Positions 1 through 8,443 of a stretch of DNA of 64,000 nucleotides are shown here, one piece after another. Below the pieces are notes generated by a model that worked only from the letters and a program-made list of their open reading frames with translations, made no database searches and was not told the DNA's origin. The DNA comes from Asaia bogorensis_B (GTDB lineage Bacteria > Pseudomonadota > Alphaproteobacteria > Acetobacterales > Acetobacteraceae), in the NCBI RefSeq assembly GCF_900465315.1, contig NZ_UBIX01000018.1; one strand, 5' to 3'. Each line of letters starts with the position of its first letter. The stretch's first letter is position 1. The translations under genes were made by a program, and so were the position numbers.

Positions 1-267
1 GCCATAGCCGCCCCATGGGCCGCCACCCCAGCCCCAGCCCCAGCCACCGGTGCCGGGCGAGTAGTTGGTCTCGTTATCGATATAGGCCAGGAAGTCATGG
101 CCACTGGCCTGATAGGTGCGCGTGGGAACGCCGAAAGTCCGCAACACATCCACATCGCTCTTGCCGATCATGGAATCCAGCACCTTGCGTTGCTGAACGG
201 TCGGAACGTCACATGCCGACAGAGTCAGCAGCGCAGCAAACGACAGAAAAACTGTTTTCTTCATCAT
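1..267 (-). CDS. Small envelope lipoprotein, BamE/SmpA-like (3' end outside window)
   Basis: Reading the minus strand from an ATG at 267 gives 89 codons that run off the window, so only the N-terminal part is seen. It begins with a lysine-containing hydrophobic signal ending in a lipobox (LSAC, Cys20), so it should be lipid-anchored. After it comes a short BamE-like stretch (MIGKSDVDVLRTFGVPTRTY) and then a Gly/Trp-rich tail that reaches the window edge. The same pattern of a short helix plus 'G-P/I-P-T' appears in the lipoprotein at 40018-40608, which suggests a small paralogous family. A purine-rich AAAGGG lies 7 bases upstream of the ATG. A second ATG follows immediately at 264. The exact function is unknown; the BamE-like assignment is an inference from pattern only. 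Confidence 0.7.
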   Translation of the reverse strand, partial: MMKKTVFLSFAALLTLSACDVPTVQQRKVLDSMIGKSDVDVLRTFGVPTRTYQASGHDFLAYIDNETNYSPGTGGWGWGWGGGPWGGYG

Positions 268-380
268 CCTGATACCCTTTCCGAAGCTGAAGCCGCCTGC
301 CGGATCAGTTCGAAGCTGGCGCCACTGTAGGCCATGAGAACGATTTTGCCCCTCAAAAAGGTGCATTGCTATCATAAGGT

Positions 381-1364
381 TTAAGAAAACCACACAATGT
401 CACACAAGCGCGGCGCGCCGGTTGCCAGCATCACAAGCCGGTCAAACCCCAACGCAATCCCACTGCACGGCGGTAACTCAGCCAGATCAGCCAGAAAAGC
501 CTCGTCGAGCGGCCAATCCTGATCCGGCGTCAGAGCAATCCGCCGCTCCCTGTCCGCCACAAAGCGCGCACGCTGTTCCACCGGATCGGTCAACTCCTCG
601 AAGGCATTGGCCAACTCGATTCCTGCGGCATAGAGCTCAAAACGCAGCGCCACACGCGGATCTTCCGGGTCACGTCGCGAAAGCGCTGCCTGCGCCGCAG
701 GCCAATGCGTCAGGAAAGTCGGTCGATCACGCCCGATATGCGGCTCGATACGCTCCAGCAGCAGCCGGAAGAAAAGATCCTCCCATGTCTCGCCGACGCG
801 CAAGACCGTACCGGCCTCCTGCGCCAGACGGGCGGCGTCGTTGCCAATACCCAGCAGATCGACACCGACATAGCGCCTGAAAGCCTCGGCCATCGTCAAT
901 CGCTCGAAAGGCGCGTCAATTCTGAGCGTGGTATCGCCGCAGGTCAGGGTGGGCGGCAATAAGTGCTGCAACAGCGCCTCGGTTTCATCCATCAGGGCGC
1001 TGAGCCCCGCCCCGGGCCTGTACCATTCCAGCATGGTGAATTCAGGCGCATGCAAGGCACTTTGCTCGCCATTGCGCCAGACACGCGCGAGCTGGAAAAC
1101 CGCGAGCCCGGTAGCCGCCACAATGCGCTTCATCGCAAATTCGGGGCTGGTGTGCAGGAAGCGCGGCTCCCTCGTGCCATCGGGTCGCTCGAGCTCGGTG
1201 CGAAAGCAGCGCAGATGCACCTCCTCACCCGGCACAGGCACCGCGCATGGTGTCTCCACCTCCAGATAATGACGGGCGTCGAAAAAGGCACGCACACCAC
1301 GTTGCAGCAGGGCGCGACGCTGCAAAAGCGGCAGCCTGTCTGAAATTGCGTTTCGTCCCGCCAT
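381..1364 (-). CDS. epmA: EF-P--(R)-beta-lysine ligase EpmA (PoxA/GenX/YjeA)
   Basis: This 327-residue protein is a stand-alone class II lysyl-tRNA-synthetase-like catalytic core without an anticodon-binding domain, close to the usual EpmA length of about 325. Class II motif 1 (YLEVETP) is at 33-39, the HTSPEFAMKR segment at 71-80, motif 2 (FQLARVWRNGE, then EFTMLEWYR) at 90-116, and motif 3 (GIALGFDRLVMLATG) at about 302-316. It ligates beta-lysine to a conserved lysine of elongation factor P. I chose the ATG at 1364 over a longer form because the 39 extra residues are low-quality Arg/Gly-rich sequence and run into the divergent epmB. Its partners epmB (next door, opposite strand) and efp (3609) support the call. 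Confidence 0.93.
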   Translation of the reverse strand: MAGRNAISDRLPLLQRRALLQRGVRAFFDARHYLEVETPCAVPVPGEEVHLRCFRTELERPDGTREPRFLHTSPEFAMKRIVAATGLAVFQLARVWRNGEQSALHAPEFTMLEWYRPGAGLSALMDETEALLQHLLPPTLTCGDTTLRIDAPFERLTMAEAFRRYVGVDLLGIGNDAARLAQEAGTVLRVGETWEDLFFRLLLERIEPHIGRDRPTFLTHWPAAQAALSRRDPEDPRVALRFELYAAGIELANAFEELTDPVEQRARFVADRERRIALTPDQDWPLDEAFLADLAELPPCSGIALGFDRLVMLATGAPRLCDIVWFS

Positions 1365-1416
1365 GATATGCGCTCTCCGGTTGCGAAAACAGTTGTGCCT
1401 GAAGTACAGCCCCCTG

Positions 1417-2505
1417 ATGCCAGAAAAGGTCAATCCCCCCGCCGAACCGCGCCACGCCGGGCCACGCCCTGTCGTGCGCACGCCATCGCAGCTGATTGCG
1501 CTTGGACTCGTTCCGCCGGATCAGGCGGCAGCCCTTGAGGCTCTCTCCAATCAGTTCGCCACAGCCATCCCGCCGACATTTCTGGATCTGATCAACCATC
1601 CGGACGATCCAATCGGGCGGCAGGTTGTCCCGACCCCTGCCGAACTTCAGACCGCCCCATGGGAATTGCATGACCCGATTGGCGATGACGCCCTTTCTCC
1701 CGTGCCGGGTATCGTTCATCGCTATGCCGATCGCGCGCTGCTCAAGCCATTGCTGGTCTGCCCGCTTTATTGCCGGTTCTGCTTCAGGCGCGAGCATGTG
1801 GGGCCGGACGGTGGACTCCTCTCAGACGAGGCCCTGAACACGGCACTGGGCTGGATTGCCGATCACCCAGCCATCAGCGAAATCATTCTGACGGGTGGGG
1901 ATCCGCTCATGCTGAGCCCGCGTCGACTGCGCCATATCATCGAGGCGCTGTCGGCCATGCCCCATATCCAGACCATCCGCATCCATAGCCGTGTGCCTGT
2001 GGCCGACCCCGCACGCATTACATCGGCCATGCTGGATGCTCTCGAAACCGATCGCGCCCTGTGGATCGTGCTCCATGCCAACCATGCAAGCGAAATGACG
2101 GTTCAGGCTCGCGCCGCCATAAGGCAGATCCAGAGTCGCGCCATACCGGTGCTCAGTCAGTCGGTCCTGCTGCGTGGTGTCAATGACACCGAAGAAGCGC
2201 TGGAGGCCCTGCTTCGTGCGTTCGTTACCGCCCGCATCAAGCCCTACTACCTGCATCAGCTCGACCCCGCCCCCGGCACCTCTCATTTCCATGTGCCGAT
2301 TGATGAGGGGCGTGCGCTGCTGGCCCGCTTGCGCGGCCGCGTGACAGGCCTTGCCTGGCCAACCTACGTGCTCGATATCCCGGGCGGTGCGGGCAAGGTG
2401 CCGCTAGGGCCGGATTACTACCACCCCAAGACGCAGCCCGGCGCCGTGCAGGACCCGGCGGGCAACACGCACACTCTGCCCGCCATCCCGTCAGAGCGGG
2501 GATGA
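1417..2505 (+). CDS. epmB: EF-P beta-lysylation protein EpmB (lysine 2,3-aminomutase family)
   Basis: This is a radical-SAM, PLP-dependent lysine 2,3-aminomutase of 362 residues from ATG 1417, similar in length to E. coli EpmB (342). The iron-sulfur motif CPLYCRFC places Cys115, Cys119 and Cys122 in CxxxCxxC spacing. The PLP lysine is probably Lys327 in PGGAGKVPL. It converts L-lysine to (R)-beta-lysine, which EpmA attaches to EF-P. An upstream in-frame ATG at 1363 would add 18 residues and overlap the epmA start by 2 bases; I prefer 1417 because family members begin near this point. The 3' end overlaps the convergent nuclease gene by 15 bases. Confidence 0.92.
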   Translation: MPEKVNPPAEPRHAGPRPVVRTPSQLIALGLVPPDQAAALEALSNQFATAIPPTFLDLINHPDDPIGRQVVPTPAELQTAPWELHDPIGDDALSPVPGIVHRYADRALLKPLLVCPLYCRFCFRREHVGPDGGLLSDEALNTALGWIADHPAISEIILTGGDPLMLSPRRLRHIIEALSAMPHIQTIRIHSRVPVADPARITSAMLDALETDRALWIVLHANHASEMTVQARAAIRQIQSRAIPVLSQSVLLRGVNDTEEALEALLRAFVTARIKPYYLHQLDPAPGTSHFHVPIDEGRALLARLRGRVTGLAWPTYVLDIPGGAGKVPLGPDYYHPKTQPGAVQDPAGNTHTLPAIPSERG

Positions 2506-3423
2506 ACCGGAGAACATCTCGCCTATCAGCCCCTTGAGCACCCGCATCGTCAAACGGCGAAGTGCGGGAGAGACACGATAGGGCTGCGTCTCGGGATCGG
2601 CCATGCGGGTGATCGTTTCACGCATCGAGGCTGGCAGGGTCGGAAACGGGTCGACCCCTGTCACCCTGACCAGCGTCGCGACAGGAACCTGTGTGCAGGA
2701 TGGCGAGAGAGTGTTCTTGCACACATAAACCGTCACCACTTGGCGGGACGGCAGATAGACCGCCTTCCATGTCGAGGTCGGCACGGGCAGTTCACCGGGT
2801 CCGATATGGGCAGGGGTCTGCGTACGATAGGCTGGCCCCGTCACGACATAGGCCTCGCCCTCTGAAAGCACGAGCTCGCGCACCTTCTTCTCGACCCCGG
2901 CCCAGAGGCCGCGATTGAGGTCAGGTGTCTGCGGCACCATGTTCGCGAGCGAGAATGTCTCCTGCTGTGACGCCCGGCTGGGAGCATCACCGCTCGGCAT
3001 CATGTGCCCGCGGTCGAACCCGGACCGCTGATAGTCGACCAGACGGGCCCTGTCTGCCTCCGGCTGGCGCGTTTCCTCGTGGAACTTGCCCTCGCGCAAT
3101 TGATGCTGGGCGTGGCGTATCTCATCACGCGTAAGATGCTCTGCCACCCAGACAGGCTCATGCGTGACCCCGGACACGAGAACAGCGAAATCCGTATTAC
3201 ACAGAAACGTATTGCGCGTTGTGGGTGCGGGTGCCGTCAGGGTCGGCGCAATTCCACCGGAGAAATCCGCCGCACATGCAACCGTGCCGGGCATCTGTTC
3301 AGCCGAAACCGAAGCCTCGGCGTAGGCGCGCGACAGGCCCGCAAAGCCCGAGGCGCCGGAGCCGCCCCAGAAAACAAGACCCAGCCCGGAGAGGGCAAAC
3401 ACGCAAGAAGATCGAAACCGCAT
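2491..3423 (-). CDS. Secreted DNA/RNA non-specific endonuclease (Serratia NucA family)
   Basis: This 310-residue protein has an N-terminal export signal (hydrophobic stretch, about residues 8-30) followed by a beta-beta-alpha metal nuclease domain. The family signature DRGH is at 137-140, with His140 the expected general base. The segment LANMVPQTPDLNRGLW carries Asn170, the expected magnesium ligand. It should hydrolyse DNA and RNA outside the cytoplasm for nucleotide scavenging or competition. Its 3' end overlaps epmB by 15 bases in convergent orientation, so no terminator fits between them. No immunity gene is visible beside it, in keeping with a self-exported enzyme rather than a toxin-immunity pair. 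Confidence 0.88.
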   Translation of the reverse strand: MRFRSSCVFALSGLGLVFWGGSGASGFAGLSRAYAEASVSAEQMPGTVACAADFSGGIAPTLTAPAPTTRNTFLCNTDFAVLVSGVTHEPVWVAEHLTRDEIRHAQHQLREGKFHEETRQPEADRARLVDYQRSGFDRGHMMPSGDAPSRASQQETFSLANMVPQTPDLNRGLWAGVEKKVRELVLSEGEAYVVTGPAYRTQTPAHIGPGELPVPTSTWKAVYLPSRQVVTVYVCKNTLSPSCTQVPVATLVRVTGVDPFPTLPASMRETITRMADPETQPYRVSPALRRLTMRVLKGLIGEMFSGSSPL

Positions 3424-3608
3424 GGCTGCGCTCTAGCTGTCACTTTGCAAATGCACAACCAGATCACACACATCGCCTCCAGAGCGGCATCCCGGAGGGC
3501 AGACCATGCATCTTGCTTGCTCTTGAGCGCCCGCTTCGTTAGAACCCCGCCTTTCACGGCGGCACAGACCCGTCGTATCCACATCACGATTCCCGGGATC
3601 TTTCTTCC

Positions 3609-4175
3609 ATGAAGCAGCAGGCAAACCTGATTCGCGCCGGACAGGTTATTGAGCATGACGGTCGTCGCTGGACGGTTCTCAAGCAGCAGATCATCACGCC
3701 GGGCAAGGGTGGCGCCTTCATCCAGGTCGAAATGCGCGACCTGAACACAGGCAACAAGACCAATGAGCGCTGGCGCACCGCCGACACCGTCGAGCGCCTG
3801 ATGACGGAAGACAAGGACTACACCTATTCCTACACGGATGGTGACAACATCGTCCTGATGGACCCGGAAACCTTCGAGCAGGTGATGCTGCACAAGGACA
3901 TCTTCGGCGACCAGCTGCCCTTCCTGCAGGACAACATGGAACTGAACGTGAAGCTGGTCGAAGGCGACCCGGTTGGCGTTTCCCTGCCGCCGCACGTCAC
4001 GCTCGAAATCACCGAGGCCGATCCTGTGGTCAAGGGCCAGACGGCCAGCTCGTCCTACAAGCCCGCCATGCTGTCCAATGGCGTCAAGACCATGGTGCCG
4101 CCCTTCATCGAAGCCGGTGAGCGCGTGGTTGTCCGCACGGACGACGCCTCCTACGTCGAACGCGCCAAGGCCTGA
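3609..4175 (+). CDS. efp: Translation elongation factor P
   Basis: This is a full-length EF-P of 188 residues with three beta-barrel domains: the KOW-like N domain, the central OB domain and the C-terminal OB domain. The modified loop reads TPGKGGA with the target lysine at position 33 counting Met1, matching E. coli Lys34, the site that EpmA and EpmB beta-lysylate. EF-P relieves ribosome stalling at polyproline. This fits the Pro-rich envelope proteins encoded nearby, such as the one at 5273. The start ATG follows a pyrimidine-rich leader without a strong Shine-Dalgarno. Encoding target and both modifying enzymes within 4 kb is good evidence that the beta-lysyl pathway is used here. Confidence 0.96.
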   Translation: MKQQANLIRAGQVIEHDGRRWTVLKQQIITPGKGGAFIQVEMRDLNTGNKTNERWRTADTVERLMTEDKDYTYSYTDGDNIVLMDPETFEQVMLHKDIFGDQLPFLQDNMELNVKLVEGDPVGVSLPPHVTLEITEADPVVKGQTASSSYKPAMLSNGVKTMVPPFIEAGERVVVRTDDASYVERAKA

Positions 4176-4293
4176 TCACCTTCTGAAACGGGGGCGCAGC
4201 CACGCTGTACCCCCGCAAGGCAAGGTCCGGCTGCGGGCTTTGCCACAATACGACTACCCTGCTCTTTCACAGTTTCTCATCAGGATTATTGCC

Positions 4294-5124
4294 ATGCGTC
4301 TCTCGCCGCATATGACCGTTATGCAGAATGCTGCGCAAAAAGCAGCCAAGCGCCTCCTTCGCGATTTCGCCGAAGTCGAGCAGCTTCAGGTCAGCATCAA
4401 GGGCCCCGGTGACTTTGTCTCGCAGGCCGATCTGCGTGCCGAACAGACAATCCGTGAGGAACTCGCCCGCGCTCGCCCCGGCTACGCCTTCCTGATGGAA
4501 GAGAGTGGCTATTCGGGTGGTGAGAACTGGACATGGCGCTGGATCGTGGATCCGCTCGATGGCACATCGAACTTCCTGCATGGTATTCCGCAATGGGCCA
4601 TTTCCATCGCCCTGCAGCGTCGCCACCCCGATGGCTCGACTGAAATTGCCGCTGCCATGGTCTATAATCCTGCCGCCAATGAGATGTTCTGGGCAGAGAA
4701 GGGCATTGGTGCGTTCCTGAACGAGCGTCGTATTCGCGTCTCGGCACGTCGTGACCTGTCCGAATCGCTCATCGCCACCGGCATTCCCTTCGCCAAGACC
4801 CCGGCCGATCGCCGTCTGCCGTTCGGTCGCACACTGGCGGCACTTATGCCCCATGTCGCAGGTTTCCGTCGCTTCGGCGCCGCAGCGCTCGACCTCGCCT
4901 GGGTTGCTGCCGGTCGTTACGAAGCCTTCTGGGAAATCGGCCTCAAGCCTTGGGATTGCGCGGCCGGTCTGCTGATCGTGCGCGAGGCTGGCGGCTACGT
5001 GACCGATCCGGAAGGTCTGGAAATCACCGATCTCGACAATGACGTAACGCTGGTCGCCGGTAACGGCCACCTGCATGGGCCGATCCGCAAGATCGTGCTC
5101 GACGCCCTGACCCGCAAGGCCTGA
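4294..5124 (+). CDS. suhB: Inositol monophosphatase family protein (SuhB-like)
   Basis: This 276-residue protein belongs to the lithium-sensitive, Mg-dependent IMPase family. The metal-binding glutamates (EES) are near 69-70, the signature DPLDGT is at 86-91, and the second signature WDCAAG starts at Trp220 with Asp221 as ligand. In bacteria it hydrolyses inositol-1-phosphate and related sugar phosphates, and SuhB homologues also bind RNA polymerase/Nus factors. I chose ATG 4294 because AGGA lies 8 bases upstream and homologues begin with a short N terminus; an upstream in-frame extension overlaps efp and is not credible. It follows efp by about 120 bases on the same strand and may share its transcript. 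Confidence 0.92.
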   Translation: MRLSPHMTVMQNAAQKAAKRLLRDFAEVEQLQVSIKGPGDFVSQADLRAEQTIREELARARPGYAFLMEESGYSGGENWTWRWIVDPLDGTSNFLHGIPQWAISIALQRRHPDGSTEIAAAMVYNPAANEMFWAEKGIGAFLNERRIRVSARRDLSESLIATGIPFAKTPADRRLPFGRTLAALMPHVAGFRRFGAAALDLAWVAAGRYEAFWEIGLKPWDCAAGLLIVREAGGYVTDPEGLEITDLDNDVTLVAGNGHLHGPIRKIVLDALTRKA

Positions 5125-5272
5125 GCCCCCAGCCTGCCCCCGCTCCGGCGCGGGCAGGATACGAAAACCGGTCATTCCGCAAATAAAACCGGATAGCGTG
5201 GGAACCATCGGGATAACGAGATCTCATTCCCCATTGCTAGCGCGGGGGGAGCGCGATTAGGATCACCCGGTC

Positions 5273-6145
5273 ATGAAACGGCCGATCCTCCTCTCCCTCC
5301 TGTTTTCGGCCGGTCTTCCGGCTGCCCTGCTGACCGCGATGCCTGTACAGGCGCAGGTCACCTCCAATGATGATGCCATCCCCGCAGCCCGGCCTGCGGC
5401 GAAATCAGCACCTCAGAAGAACCCACAGAAAGCCTCCAAAGGCAAAACCGAGAAGGCAGGCCACAAGGGCGCGCATAAAGCGGATACAAGCTCCGCCACC
5501 AAGGGCAAATCTGCCTCATCTCACCCGGCTACGTCCTCGGCCACCAGCCCGGCACCCCAGGCACCCAACAGCAATCTGCCCGGCAAGAGTGCACCGGCCG
5601 CAACACCCCGTGCCCCTGCAGCACAGCGCGTCGGCGCACCACCGGACGTTCCCGCCCAGCCCCCGCGCCCCGTCGTCATCCCGCCACCGGGCGTGACCGT
5701 ACCAACCCATCCCCCTGTCCCGCCTGAGGAGGTCAAGCCCGACCCGGCATCGAAGGGCAAGGTCGAGAAGCAGGCAAACGGCCTGCGTGTGCTGTTCGAT
5801 GCCAATAGCAGCGGCATGAGCCAGGCCATGATCGATGCCGTGCGCGACGAAGCCAGGATGCTGGCAGGCAAGCCCACCCTGCGTATCACGCTCTGGGCCT
5901 CGGCCAGCGGCACAAATGAGGATCTTTCCACCCCGCGCCGTATTGCGCTTGCCCGCGCACTGGTCGTGCGCTCCATCCTGATACGCGAAGGCGTGGCCAC
6001 CACACGCATCTATCCGCGCGCCACCGGTCTGGCCCAGCCCGGCACGGCACCGGCAGACCGTCTCGACATCATCGCCGAGGGTGCCGTACCGGCCCCGATT
6101 TCTGAAGCCCAGTTCGGAACCGCATCGAGGACCCCAACGCCATGA
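5273..6145 (+). CDS. Exported Ala/Lys/Pro-rich protein with degenerate OmpA-like C-terminal domain
   Basis: The 290-residue product has a signal peptide (about 1-27), a low-complexity Ala/Lys/Pro/Ser linker (about 35-160) and an OmpA-like alpha/beta domain (about 165-265). In that domain the usual peptidoglycan-contacting Asp of the GHTD-type loop is absent (the loop reads WASASGTNEDLS), and the NRRVEI-type arginine stretch is reduced to ADRLDI. Peptidoglycan binding is therefore doubtful. Its stop codon overlaps the start of the MotA/ExbB-like gene as ATGA at 6142, so the two are translationally coupled. A third gene of the module follows at 7330. I infer a cell-envelope role as an accessory of that proton channel; the function itself is unknown. 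Confidence 0.75.
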   Translation: MKRPILLSLLFSAGLPAALLTAMPVQAQVTSNDDAIPAARPAAKSAPQKNPQKASKGKTEKAGHKGAHKADTSSATKGKSASSHPATSSATSPAPQAPNSNLPGKSAPAATPRAPAAQRVGAPPDVPAQPPRPVVIPPPGVTVPTHPPVPPEEVKPDPASKGKVEKQANGLRVLFDANSSGMSQAMIDAVRDEARMLAGKPTLRITLWASASGTNEDLSTPRRIALARALVVRSILIREGVATTRIYPRATGLAQPGTAPADRLDIIAEGAVPAPISEAQFGTASRTPTP

Positions 6146-7314
6146 CCCGCCCGACCCTTTACCTCCTGCGCATGGGGATCTTTCTGGTCCTCGTTGCCGC
6201 CGTAGCGGCCCTGCTCAGCAAGACGCTCTATGCCGCCTTCTTTGCCAATCCGGCGCTGGATGGGCTGATTCTCGGTGTGCTGGTCATTGGCATCCTGTGG
6301 AATCTGCGCACGGTGCTGCGTCTGATGCCCGAGGTGAAGTGGGTCGATCAGCTGCGTGTGAACCGCACCGGCCTCGCCCAGCCCCAGCCCCCTCGCCTGC
6401 TTGGGGCGCTGGCGCGTAATCTCGCGGCCCGCACGGCGACAGGTCGGCTGAGCCTGTCGCACCAGTCGGCTCAGGCCACGCTCGACAGTCTTTCGGGCCG
6501 CCTTGACGAATCCCGCGATATCTCGCGCTACATGACCAGCCTGCTCATCTATCTGGGCCTGCTTGGCACGTTTTACGGCCTGCTGCTCACGGTCAGCTCC
6601 ATTGCCGGGGTGATTGGCAGCATGAGCGTGGGCGATGGCAATCTCGACGCCATGTTCGGCCAGCTCAAAACCGGCCTCGCCGAACCGCTCAAGGGCATGT
6701 CCACCGCCTTCTCGGGCTCGATGTTCGGTCTCGCCGGAGCGCTCATCCTGGGCTTCCTCGATCTCAATGCCGGTCAGGCCCAGAACCGGTTCTTCAATGA
6801 AGTCGAGGAATGGCTTGTCGGGATCACCAAGCAGGGCGGCACCCTGATCGAAGGGGGCGATGCCTCCGTGCCCGCCTATGTGCAGGCCCTGCTGGAACAG
6901 ACAGCCGAGAATCTCGAAACCCTGCAGAATGTCGTCTCGCGCAGCGAGGAAAGCCGCATGCAGCAGCTTCAGGTCATGGACGGGCTGCAGGAGCGCCTCA
7001 AGGCCATGACCGACCTGCTCCAGTCGAACCAGAAGATGATGAACCGTGTCGCGGAAGGGCAGGCTCTCCTCGGTCCGTTCCTCAAGCATGTCGGCGAGGC
7101 CGCGACACCCGGCACGGCAGCCTTCAACGACGCCAAAGACAGTCGCGAGCAGTTCGGCCGAATCGAGGGCCATATCGTACGGCTGATCGACGAGCTTCAC
7201 AGCGGCCGTGCCCAGATGGCTGGCGAGATCCGCAATGATCTGCGCGTTCTGGCGCGCACCATCGCTGCCACCAGCCCCGGCGGATCAACGGTCGTTCCCC
7301 CTTCGGCGCAATAA
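6142..7314 (+). CDS. MotA/TolQ/ExbB-like proton-channel membrane protein
   Basis: This is a 390-residue inner-membrane protein. Predicted membrane helices lie near 10-33, 40-60, 131-158 and 185-208. The third carries the family-type motif GLLGTFYGLL (139-148) and the fourth the Thr/Ser/Gly-rich pore helix (STAFSGSMFGLAGA). A long cytoplasmic C-terminal region (about 215-390) contains Gln/Leu-rich helical segments. It overlaps the upstream OmpA-like gene (ATGA) and lies 15 bases before the MotB-like gene, so the three form one unit. No flagellar genes are nearby. By family it should conduct protons and pass force to its OmpA-domain partner. It resembles the ZorA/MotA class in fold, but the zorC/zorD genes that define the Zorya defence system are absent. 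Confidence 0.85.
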   Translation: MTRPTLYLLRMGIFLVLVAAVAALLSKTLYAAFFANPALDGLILGVLVIGILWNLRTVLRLMPEVKWVDQLRVNRTGLAQPQPPRLLGALARNLAARTATGRLSLSHQSAQATLDSLSGRLDESRDISRYMTSLLIYLGLLGTFYGLLLTVSSIAGVIGSMSVGDGNLDAMFGQLKTGLAEPLKGMSTAFSGSMFGLAGALILGFLDLNAGQAQNRFFNEVEEWLVGITKQGGTLIEGGDASVPAYVQALLEQTAENLETLQNVVSRSEESRMQQLQVMDGLQERLKAMTDLLQSNQKMMNRVAEGQALLGPFLKHVGEAATPGTAAFNDAKDSREQFGRIEGHIVRLIDELHSGRAQMAGEIRNDLRVLARTIAATSPGGSTVVPPSAQ

Positions 7315-7329
7315 GGCGAGGCGGATCTC

Positions 7330-8337
7330 ATGGCACGACGCTCAAGACGCAGCTCCCACGGTGGAGAACTCAATGCCTGGCCCGGCTATGTGGACGCCCT
7401 CTCCACGCTGCTCATGGTGGTCACCTTCGTTTTGCTGGTCTTTGTGCTGGGCCAGCAATTCCTGTCCGTGGCCCTGAGCAAACGCACCCACTCGCTCGAT
7501 GCCCTGCGCCAGCAACTTGCTGCCCTGCAGCAGACATTGTCGATGACAGAGGCCAAGAACACGCAGCTTAGCTCGATGGTGGCGAGCCTCACGACCGATC
7601 GCGACAGTGCCAAACGTCAGGCTGATGTGCTCACACAGCAGCTTGCCACGCTGAATGGCACCATTGCCGAAAAGGAGCAGGCGCTCGCTGCTGCCGGTCA
7701 GGCCACGCAATCCGATCAGGCCACCATTGCCGAACTCAAATCACAGCTCGAACAGCTCAACCAGCAATTGCTTGCCATCGGCCAGGCCCTCGATATCGCG
7801 AAAAAAGATGTCACGGCACGCGACCAGCAGATCACGGATCTGGGCAACAAGCTCAACGTGGCGCTGGCCGACAAGGTCAATCAGCTCAAGCGCTACCGCT
7901 CGGAGTTCTTCGGTCGCCTTCAGGATATCCTGAAAAACCAGAAAGGCGTCGAGATCGTTGGTGACCGCTTTGTTTTCCAGAGCTCCATTCTCTTCCCTCA
8001 GGGCAGCGCCGATCTGACGCCAGAGGGTGAAAAGGAAATCGCGGCGCTGGCCCATACCTTCAAGCAGGTCTCAAGCCAGATCCCCACCGATATTCCCTGG
8101 ATTCTGCGCGTGGATGGCCATGCCGACAAGCAGCCCATTCATACTGCCTTCCCCAGCAACTGGGAGCTGTCGAGCGCACGTGCCATCACCGTAGTCAAGG
8201 TGCTCATCCGCGAGGGCGTGGACCCGCATCATCTCGCAGCGACCGGCTTTTCGGATTACCAGCCGCTCGACCAAGGCAATACGGCAGCCGCCTACACCCG
8301 TAACCGCCGCATCGAATTCCGCCTGACGGATCGCTGA
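7330..8337 (+). CDS. MotB/OmpA-like stator protein with long coiled coil
   Basis: The 335-residue product has a short Arg-rich cytoplasmic tip, one membrane helix (about 22-44), a long heptad-like coiled coil (about 50-185, rich in Gln, Leu and Ala) and a full OmpA peptidoglycan-binding domain (about 195-335). Asp22 sits at the start of the helix in a YVDALSTLL context, equivalent to the proton-carrying Asp of MotB. The OmpA domain keeps the VDGHADKQPI loop, the WELSSARA helix and NRRIEF, so it should grip peptidoglycan. With the channel protein upstream it forms a complete proton-driven stator unit. It is most likely co-transcribed with its two neighbours; lepA starts 106 bases later. Confidence 0.87.
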   Translation: MARRSRRSSHGGELNAWPGYVDALSTLLMVVTFVLLVFVLGQQFLSVALSKRTHSLDALRQQLAALQQTLSMTEAKNTQLSSMVASLTTDRDSAKRQADVLTQQLATLNGTIAEKEQALAAAGQATQSDQATIAELKSQLEQLNQQLLAIGQALDIAKKDVTARDQQITDLGNKLNVALADKVNQLKRYRSEFFGRLQDILKNQKGVEIVGDRFVFQSSILFPQGSADLTPEGEKEIAALAHTFKQVSSQIPTDIPWILRVDGHADKQPIHTAFPSNWELSSARAITVVKVLIREGVDPHHLAATGFSDYQPLDQGNTAAAYTRNRRIEFRLTDR

Positions 8338-8443
8338 AGCCCTCAAAGCAGCCCTGAACAGGCAATGAAACGTCAGGGAGAAATCGTATGGCGGCGGTTT
8401 CTCCCCAATGACAAGAACGGCGCAATCGCTTATGTATCGCGCC

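Noticed and set aside
381..1481. Longer EpmA with a 39-residue N-terminal extension
   Set aside because: The extension is Arg/Gly-rich, unlike EpmA, and overlaps the start of epmB; the ATG at 1364 gives the family length.
6142..8337. Zorya (ZorAB) anti-phage defence
   Set aside because: The channel and stator types are similar, but the defining zorC and zorD/zorE genes are absent, and the neighbour is lepA. A general envelope role is more likely.
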